A program made the translations under genes and the position numbers. Below are positions 56,589 through 64,000 of a DNA stretch of 64,000 nt, one piece after another. Every line of letters begins with the position of its first letter. The first letter of the stretch is position 1. The notes below the pieces were generated by a model. It was not told where the DNA came from and made no database searches. It saw nothing but the letters and a program-made list of their open reading frames with translations. Origin of the DNA: Monomorium pharaonis (Eukaryota; Arthropoda; Insecta; Hymenoptera; Formicidae); the NCBI RefSeq assembly GCF_013373865.1, contig NC_050474.1:14881045-14945044 (forward strand). The letters are read 5' to 3'.

Positions 56589-58000
56589 TGCTCAACTTTG
56601 CTGCCTTGTACATCGATTACTTTGACTATTGCGGTTGCTAAAAGAACTTGTTTGCTTGCTTTCACTGCGACGTGACTCACACTAGTGGCTACCACTTTAT
56701 CCTTCTCCGCGTTGTCTGCTTTTTTTGTTACGGCTTTGTAGCACTCGCTTGTTCAAAATGAAGCAGTGTGTTATGTGGCTTGTTACACTTTTGGCATGGT
56801 TTCATAGTGCACTGTCGAACTAAATGTGAAGTATTTTTTAAATAATTAAGACATAACTTGCGGGTTAGTGTTTCCTTAATACGCTTGTCAATTTCTAACT
56901 GTAAATAACTGTCGCATTTATATATCGTGTGCTGATTTTTTCCGCAATACGCGAATTACCGCTTGTAGTTGCTACATTGGCCTCTTAACTTGATTACATT
57001 TTTTTTTACTCGCGACAGAGAATCCGAATTCCACATTATGTGACGATGCTTCTAATGCTTTGATGTGTTGAGTTAAGAAATCTGTTAATTACTTGAGAGT
57101 CGGTACTTGTCCCCTTTTTATTTAACCTCTCAAGCTTTATTTGTTCTTTGATTTAACCGACCTGATATTAAATGAACTATTAAGTCATCCCAATATTCCG
57201 TAGGTCGCTTTCAACGCCCGTAGATGTTTTAAAACCATATCTAGTAATCATTTCAATAGCACGTGGTTTTTTTGGTTATAACCGGGATTTCGAACAGCGC
57301 TTTGATGTGTTTTTGTATTATTAAGCCTGAATCATCGTATCTTTTTTTAAGCTCTTTCCATGCTTCCGTGTAATTCTCTGACACCTCCAGCGAGCCAATC
57401 ACGTCCCGAGCTTTGCCCTTTAGTACCGATAGCAAATACTGCACTTTTTGAATATTTGGTAATGCAACGTTGTGATTAATCATGCTTTGGAATATATTTT
57501 GAAACGGAGTCCATTCCTCGAACATACCTGAAAACGTAGGTAGATTAACATGAGATAATTTTAAATGTTTATTGGATGGATTGCTCGCGAAAGTAGCCGA
57601 GGTTTCTTCTCTGCCTGTCCGAGGAGTCCCGTTGATGTTAGGTATGTGAATCGCTCCTGACTTTCCTTTGATTAATGTCTCCAATCGCGACGAAATCGCA
57701 AAGTATTTTTCTTTGAACAAGCTTCTTTCTTCTTCGATCACCCTTTCGATTTCTCTTGAATCTCCTCGATTAATGCTTGTATCTCATTAAAACTGTCTTA
57801 TGTCTTGCTGAATCGCTGCAGCAGCTGACGTAAATCTCGCATTTCGCCTTTACTTGCGCGCGCCTTGCTTTTAATGACTTTAATTGCGCGGCTCCTTCCT
57901 TTGCACCGCCGCTGCCCCACAGAGACATTGTAGCTTTTACTGCGTGTAACCAGTTTTCTTGTTACAACGCGCACCACCTTATCGACTCGTGATACCATTA
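56589..58000 (-). pseudogene. BEL/Pao gag with zinc knuckles
   Basis: 57998-57798 is a basic N-terminal part (start MVSRVDKVVRVV). 57741-57253 is the conserved gag segment (LPTFSGMFEEWTPFQNIFQS, VQYLLSVLKGKARDVIGSL) typical of BEL/Pao (DUF1759). About 56840-56755 reads LVRQCTMKPCQKCNKPHNTL, a cysteine/histidine knuckle. The stretch 57250-56850 is frameshifted gag. No LTR was found for this element on either side. Confidence 0.88.
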
Positions 58001-58355
58001 TCGATCGAATTATCGATCCAATACGCTGTCAATTCCACAGATCGCTCGTCTATGCTTGTGGCGCTCATAGACACTAGAATAGACTGCTTATGAGGTGAAA
58101 AAACGGTGGTGATGTATCCGTCACTGAGAAAAGGATAACTGTTGTTAATATAGGTTGCTATCTTTTTTTAGTGGGTGTAACTTTGTAGCAGCGAGGAAGG
58201 TCCTTTTTATATTTTACTTTGCATACGCAGCAACTCAACACCATTATTTCAATTGTTTCAATAAAATTATTTACACATTAGACTCATTAACCCCAAAATA
58301 TCCGTTTTGATCATTCGATCTCATATGAAGTTCACATTGACAACACGCATACTAT

Positions 58356-58476
58356 GGGTGCATTCGGGAAGACGCTATTAGCGCTATCAGCATCAGTCTA
58401 TTCTTGTTCTACTTTTAATGAGTAATGAAGATAGACTGATGCTGATAGCGCTAATAGTGTCTTCCCGAACGCACCC
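58356..58476. mobile_element. 121-bp palindromic MITE, TAT duplication
   Basis: GGGTGCATTCGGGAAGACGC is mirrored by GTCTTCCCGAACGCACCC. TAT at 58353-58355 and 58477-58479. It shares the GGGTGCA start and 3-bp target with the element at 12601. Confidence 0.92.
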
Positions 58477-58654
58477 TATGACAACACGCTCACGCTCTGA
58501 CACCGTTATTAATATAACGCTCAGACACAGTCGCTATGCTTTCCCACTATTCTGCATTAGAAAGAGATAGAACTTCATATTAATGAGTGAGTCCCAGATG
58601 CGCACGGACCAAATGCGCACAGTCGCAAACTTATGTGGTGCAGAGAATGCTTTG

Positions 58655-58795
58655 CACGCACACACATATACACGTACACGCACGCGCGCGCACACACACA
58701 CACACACGGGAAGATGCAAGAGGGGCTTTGGCCCTCCTCCTCCCGCACTCACCCTGTCGGTAGAGGTGCCCGAAAAGTCGCAACCCATGTGGTAA
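58655..58795. repeat. CA microsatellite plus GC-rich block
   Basis: Same arrangement as 5571-5640: (CA)n, 'gatgcaagaggggctttggc', a C-rich mirror, then 'caacccatgtg'. Confidence 0.8.
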
Positions 58796-58796
58796 G

Positions 58797-58925
58797 TTTG
58801 TTGGTTACTGTGTCCGTTTGGTCTGTGCGCATTTGGTCCGTGCGCATTTGGTCCGTGTGCATCTGGTCCGTGCGCATTTGGTCTGTGCGCATTTGGTCTG
58901 TGTCCGTTTCATTCAGCCTGCTGTG
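58797..58925. repeat. 15-bp minisatellite (TTTGGTCYGTGCGCA)
   Basis: About seven copies of tttggtccgtgcgca. Same period as, and partly alike to (CGTG..CATTT), the array at 5690. Open frames such as QMRTD, RIWSV and HLVRA repeats are by-products. Confidence 0.9.
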
Positions 58926-59045
58926 TCCGTTTATTACTGTGCGCATCTGGGACGCTCCCATATTAATGACAGTTATCCTTATCTCAGTGACGGATACCTC
59001 TACTACCTTCATAAGCAGTCTATTCTGGTACGTCTATGGTGGCGC

Positions 59046-59890
59046 TGCGAGCCTTTCTTTTCGAGAGTCACGGCCAGTGTCCGTAATGGCTGCTTTCCGA
59101 CCGGCTATGCACCACAATGGCATGATATCGCCCTTACTTGCACTTATCAATGACCTTGCGATTGAGCGAGACCTGCGACGCGCTTCGAGCACACACTTTG
59201 CTTATTTTCAGTGATTCAATAAATGACGCCGCTGAATGCTTTGCAGCCTCAACTCTACCGACAGTGCTACGGCTGGCGTGATCTCTCTACGCTCGGTCAC
59301 CTCCGATTTTGTGATCTCGAAGGACCAAATGGTAGCTGCTCTCGAAGGCTACTGCGTTCTGGTTCCTCTCTTGGTATAGTGGACTGTAATGCTCTACTAA
59401 CATATATTACTGATGGACTTTATTGAGTATTACAATATTACTACTTAGCCGGGGCCGTTCCGTGACTGACTCGGACATATGCTGGCCGGAAGAGTCTACT
59501 GATGTCAGCGCTACATAACGGTCACTATGCGGAAACTACAATATGCGACTCTTAAGATTAACGCCTATAACAATCAAGTAAAAATAATAAATTGATAAAA
59601 TATATAAAAATTTATATTTCTAATTTCTTGAATTATCGAAAAAATGATTTTTATCGAGTGTCGCTAATTCCTCCATAACTTTTTGATACTTTTCCTCCAA
59701 TATTTATCATTTTCTATATGATTTAGAATACATTTAGAGTATATACTTACATTTTTATCATGAAATGTTTACAAGCCTAATGGTGCAAAAAAAAGAAGCA
59801 AAAATTTTGACCGAATTTTTAGGCAATCTTTAAAGTAATGCAACTTTGCGAAAAATCATCCAAATTGCATGTACTTTTTTTTTAAATTAA
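59046..59890. other. Spacer, moderately GC-rich then AT-rich
   Basis: 59046-59550 has balanced composition, as in LTRs or old TE sequence, but no domain or border was recognised. The rest is A/T. Confidence 0.3.
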
Positions 59891-59899
59891 AAGGCAAAG

Positions 59900-60960
59900 A
59901 CTCTACTTTGATAGTCCCTAGACGAAAGTTTGATTTGTTAAGTGTGAACCTTTTGTATCGCATGAAAACTAAACCCATTTTTTTAATTGAAAAAAGTAAA
60001 AGTTTGTTATAATTTTTTACAAGTTTTTTGTTAAAATCTTGCTAATATTAATCCAGATTCTTAAAGTTTATTTTTTTCTAAGCAATTTTAAAAAAACATG
60101 TCGATATGATGTTTTTTGTTGATTGCACACGAGTTTGAAATTTGCACTACATTTTAAGGTATTTTACTGAATAAGTACGATATTTTTTGAATATCATGAA
60201 TTTTGAATATTAATATGATATTGCACATTGATTTTATTTGTGTTTAACTCAATCATAGTCGTCTTCAAAGTGACCCGATGTGTACCACGTGGAGATTGGC
60301 GGTCGGATTTTGCACATTATGTGGCTTTATAATTCATCGATGGAAATTTGCACTTACTGATCTAAATATAACGGATTGCTGACGCGCCAATTTTACTGAA
60401 GTCAACAGAAGGTTCGCCATTTTAGCAGCCTGCTCAGATCATACATACATATACACATACTAATACATAAAAAATAAAAATTTAAATTTTATTTAAAAAA
60501 TTGGCCTATTTTATATGATGTGTAAAATTCGATCGTCAACTTTTACGTGGTGCACATTAGGTCACTCTGATGACGGCGGTATGATTGAGTTAAACACGAA
60601 TAAAATCAATGTACAATATCATATTAATACTCAAAATTTACGATATTAAAAAAATACCGTATTTATTCGCTAAAATACTCTAAAATGTAGTGCAAATTTC
60701 AAACTTGTGTGCATTTAACAAAAAACATTGTATCGACGTTATTTTTTTAATTGGTTAGAAAAGAATGAATTATAAGAATCTGGATTATTAGCAAGATTTT
60801 AACGAGAAACGTGTGAAAAATGAGAAACTTTTACTTTTTTTAATTAAAAAAAACATGTTTGATTTTCATGCGATACAAGAAGTTTACATTTAACAAATCA
60901 AACTTTCGCCTAAAGATTCTAAAACTAAGAGATTGGGTTCATTTACTTTTTGCAATACTG
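59900..60960. repeat. 1-kb palindrome
   Basis: 59900-60295 mirrors 60540-60960 ('tgattgagttaaacac', 'tgtagtgcaaatttcaaac'). 'gtgtaccacgtggagattgg' at 60282 is also found at about 47911. Confidence 0.82.
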
Positions 60961-61568
60961 CGATTACCAACAAGACTTCTGACATCATTAATAGAATGTT
61001 GCAAAAAGTGAAAAAATCCAATCTCTTAGTTGACTTCATTGTAGAAGAAAACCTCAATAGAAAAACAGCCATATTCAAAAATATTGAAGAAATGCAGCTA
61101 GAACGATTTCCAAAACTTGATTTGGAACAGCTATCCCTTTAGATTTGTGATATCAGCTTTGAATGATAAGCAGCTGAACATATAAATCAGCATGGAGATT
61201 TCAATGTTGAGATTGCTGTTGAATCTTCTCCAATAAATTATGCAAAGTATGGCATTGTTGTAGATCAATTGAGTTGCTATTTGCTTAAAGCAAAAATAAG
61301 TTTACGACGTTCCAATTCGGATAAATATTTTGTTTACTTATTGATTAATACGAGTGTGCAAGGCATTGAGAGTGTTATTTAACCTTATTGCGGATGTAAA
61401 GTTGGACGCAGAATTGTTGGATGCTGTTCACATGTAATAGTGCTCATATGGTACTTTGGTTATGCACGTCATCTCACATCTATACGAGCACCGGCTTCTC
61501 ATCTTTCACGGTTGTTTCAGAATCCTGACGGCGAAAATATTACAACAGATGAGTCGGATTGTGAATAA
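60933..61568 (+). pseudogene. SWIM-type zinc-finger C-terminus of a TE-type protein
   Basis: Frame pieces: NRMLQKVKKSNLLVDFIVEE, NRKTAIFKNIEEMQLERFPK and LDLEQLSL, then after a stop EHINQHGDFNVEIAVESSP. Last, CGCKVGRRIVGCCSHVIVLI and WYFGYARH. The CxC...CxH pattern is a SWIM finger, as in the tail of repetitive DDE-type insect proteins I recall without a formal name. No catalytic part remains in the window, and there are at least three stops. Confidence 0.6.
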
Positions 61569-62590
61569 ATCGTTCGCTGGGTGTGAACTAATTATGTCAT
61601 AGGTTTAAAGTGCTTGGACTTAGGATTATTGAGCCTTGGACGCTCTTAGGGTTGGAGACGACAACTGATGATTTCCTCGTGTTTATTCTACTAATATTTT
61701 TCACCGTGAGTCATTTATTGACGAATACACAAGTTTGCAATAGCTTCAATGTTTACGCAAAGGCTTCGCGGGTTTAAATTATTGGATGATAAATCCCCGG
61801 ATAAAAACATGTTCCCCGGGCTTTAGACGAAAACTAACTGCGGCATCGTGTTCAGCGGATCAAAATTCTCTGGAAATGATGTGTTTTGTCCGTTTGCCAC
61901 GGTGGGCTAAAATCGGCCCTTTTTACCTAATATTTTTTTAGGCTAGTAGCTGGAGCTCAAAATCGGGCCTAATTAGCAACTAATTTCTTCAAACAATTTT
62001 ATTGATTGTTATGGTATATTGGACCAAAAAAGTGGAAAAGCCGCAAAATGCTATTAAATTCAGAGGTGTGTTTTCGAGATATAGAGAAAAAGGATAGGTT
62101 TTCACTAAATTCGAAATATGTCGAAAATGAAGGCAAGTACAAAAAAATTGCTACGGAACATTTTTGTAAGAAATTACATTTCCTATCGGATATGTATTTT
62201 TTAAAAATTTTTACAATTTTTTAAAATCAAAAAGTAAGCAAAAAACGGTGGCAAAAAATAACGAAAATTTGCAAAAAATTCCAATTTTTACATTTTTGTT
62301 TATAACTAATATTTGCTTTAATAGGATTGACTATACGCTTACAAAAACTTAAAGTATACATTGTAACGAACAAAATGAGCACTCGTTAAAGTATTTTCCA
62401 TTAATAGTCACTGGGATATCGTTGACGGAAGTTAGGCATTTTTACTTAGTTTTTTGCTTTTGCTGTTAGATTTGAACGGAAAGTATTTTTTTTTATTGCA
62501 TATATTTCGAAAACTATGCATTTTATTAAAAAAGTACAAGATACCTTTTTTGTTGCAAATTAAATTTCCTATGGAATGCACATATGGAAA
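61569..62590. other. Spacer without recognised gene
   Basis: AT-rich; 62470-62590 resembles the 'cgaaaactatgcattttat' repeat near 37622. Confidence 0.35.
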
Positions 62591-62593
62591 CAG

Positions 62594-63150
62594 CAATTTA
62601 GCAATTTCATAAAAATACTGGCAAAAAATAATACATTAACTATACGTTTCGACTTACTTATCAATATTACATACATGTAAAGTAAATTAACACATTACAT
62701 ATAAAATATTAATATTTATATATGTTAGTTAAAATTTTTCTATATTAATCTTTTATAAAAAATGCCGTCAACTTCTACAGTAAAATCTTCTTGGAACGGT
62801 TCTATTATTTTTGCATTATCGCAATTGATACCTTGACACTTTTTACAGAATACTGTGCATTGCAACCCCAATTACTTGCAACTACAATTTCCTTTGCAAT
62901 TTTTAATGCACTTGCATGATATTAATGTCAGTAACGAGTGTGGTGCAGGGTCTTTTGTCATACGAACAGGTAATAGTTCATTTTTTGTTGCTTTCCCGCC
63001 CCACTGCAACGGATTTATATATTCACCGTATCACTGTTGGATTTGAAAGTATGCTCGTCTTCCATATAATTTCCCGGCGTCAGCAGTTGGAGGCAGACAT
63101 GAAGGAGTGAAAGAAGATTTTCTTGATTGACGAGCGAAACACTTAAAACG
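62594..63150 (-). pseudogene. Inverted copy of the cysteine-rich TE-type gene
   Basis: Reverse complement of 63432-64000. On the minus strand it encodes the same tail (CTVFCKKCQGINCDNAKI) but with a short deletion in the acidic end and further changes. Confidence 0.8.
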
Positions 63151-63309
63151 AGTCTGTTTTTGACAAATTATACAACGCAGACAGTTTCATAAATTTGTGT
63201 AAGCATCTAATTGGTTTCATACACACTTTCAGCGGGTGCGATACAACATTGTCATTTTACAATATTGGGAAAAATAAAATTATGAAATTTGTTTTGAAAA
63301 ACATTTAAA

Positions 63310-63858
63310 ACTTACGGAAAGAAATTACATTATTTTTAAAGAAGGAAGCAACCATAGAAGAAATAGATGCAGCGTCCGAAAAAATTATAGCTTTACTATA
63401 CGGATCGAAAAGTAATGATACAAATTTAACAAATCGTCGTTTTATGTGTTTCGCTCGTCAATCAAGAAAATTTTTTACTCCTTCATGTCTGCCTCCAACT
63501 GCTGAAGCCGGGAAATTACATGGAAGACGAGCATACTTTCAAATCCAACAGTTGTACAGTAAAAATTTGAATCCGTTGCAGTGGGGTCGGAAGGCCACAA
63601 AAAATGCTTGTTTGTATGACAAAAGACCCTACACCACACTCGTTACTGACATCAAGATCATGCAAGTGCATTAAAAATTGCAAAGGAAATTGTAGTTGCA
63701 AGAAATTGGGGCTGCAATGCACAGTATTCTGTAAAAAGTGTCAAGGTATCAATTGCGATAATGCAAAAATAATAGAACCAGTCCAAGATTTAACTGTAGA
63801 AGTTGACGAGGAAATAGATATAATATTAGATAATACGGCATTTTTTATAGAAGATTAA
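63310..63858 (+). pseudogene. Cysteine-rich TE-associated protein, C-terminal part
   Basis: Frame from about 63330: KKEATIEEIDAASEKIIALL, then CFARQSRKFFTPSCLPPTAE, GKLHGRRAYFQIQQL and NLNPLQWGRKATK. A frameshift near 63590 leads to SCKCIKNCKGNCSCKKLGLQ, CTVFCKKCQGINCDN and an acidic end with a stop at 63856-63858. The order 'SLPPT...AA..H..R.Y.QVQ..L...L.P..WGW' then a CXC-like cysteine cluster recurs in unnamed repetitive arthropod proteins. Role unknown. Ten cysteines in the cluster suggest metal binding. The Trp-Gly-Trp is WGR here. Confidence 0.6.
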
Positions 63859-64000
63859 TATAGAAAAAATTTTAACTAATATTAATATTTTATTTGTAAT
63901 GTTTTAATTTATTTTACATGTATGTAATATTTATAAGTAAGTCAAAACGTATAGTTGATGTATTATTTTTTGCCGGTATTTTTTATGAAATTGCTAAATT

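Larger units (their letters stand above)
58050..59045. repeat. Inverted-repeat element enclosing MITE and minisatellite
   Basis: 58055-58165 ('agaatagactgcttatga', 'tatccgtcactgagaaaagg') is mirrored by 58955-59040. Inner arms 58575-58625 and 58930-58960 ('gtcccagatgcgcac') also mirror. Contains a 121-bp MITE and the second minisatellite. Confidence 0.8.

Noticed and set aside
58583..59214. Frames with RIWSV, QMRTD and HLVRA repeats
   Set aside because: Same effect from the second 15-bp minisatellite and the CA tract.
5540..61142. CRISPR-like regular repeats
   Set aside because: The tandem arrays have no unique spacers and the DNA is eukaryotic.
38400..64000. Further TOP3B exons
   Set aside because: I looked for the next conserved segments (FRAxFSAIT, DARQELDLRIG, YGPCQTPTLG) and did not recognise them; my reading is by eye, so a short exon could be missed.

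Overview
The window is AT-rich nuclear DNA of an animal, almost certainly an insect. Genes have introns with GT-AG borders, there are few long open frames, and transposable elements of many classes (Copia, Gypsy, BEL/Pao, mariner, hAT, PIF/Harbinger, TTAA-target elements, many short inverted-repeat elements) fill most of the sequence. A hymenopteran such as an ant would fit, but that is inference and not proven here. One assembly gap of exactly 500 N lies at 3328-3827.

Only two host genes are recognisable, both on the + strand. (1) The last two coding exons of the tRNA-synthetase-complex factor AIMP3/EEF1E1 (7900-7995 and 8065-8196), with a poly(A) signal just after the stop. (2) The first three coding exons of DNA topoisomerase 3-beta, TOP3B (22339-22429, 22503-22645, 38148 to about 38346). 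Its second intron is about 15.5 kb, and its third runs at least to the window end, so most of the gene is outside. Nearly everything from 22.6 to 64 kb is therefore intronic to TOP3B and made of mobile DNA.

Regions. 1-6 kb: broken Copia element with a TTAA-flanked MITE inside, the gap, and two TE fragments. 5.6-6.1 kb: 15-bp minisatellite. 6.2-7.7 kb: a repeat carrying a hAT insertion and a 145-bp MITE. 9.2-11 kb: long inverted repeat with mariner pieces. 12.6-20 kb: nested inverted-repeat elements, an intron-containing Harbinger transposase remnant, tRNA-like and 5S-like sequences. 20.1-22.2 kb: a pile-up of one MITE family directly upstream of TOP3B. 24.7-37 kb (intron 2): TTAA elements, palindromes, a solo LTR and a second hAT copy. 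40.4-46.3 kb: mariner, a GC-rich 2-kb island and two solo LTRs. 46.7-47.7 kb: TTAA element. 48-58 kb: a BEL/Pao element split by a complete but dead Gypsy element. 58-64 kb: a second 15-bp minisatellite and two palindromes holding TE-type protein remnants.

No new cellular system is evident. The most useful signals are: MITEs inserted into their own termini next to the TOP3B start; exact target-site duplications confirmed by restored reading frames or empty paralogous sites; a triplicated RNA-type hairpin with compensatory changes in an LTR; a 5S-rRNA-like internal promoter; a group of palindromic elements sharing a terminal signature; and two distant minisatellites with the same 15-bp period and upstream module.
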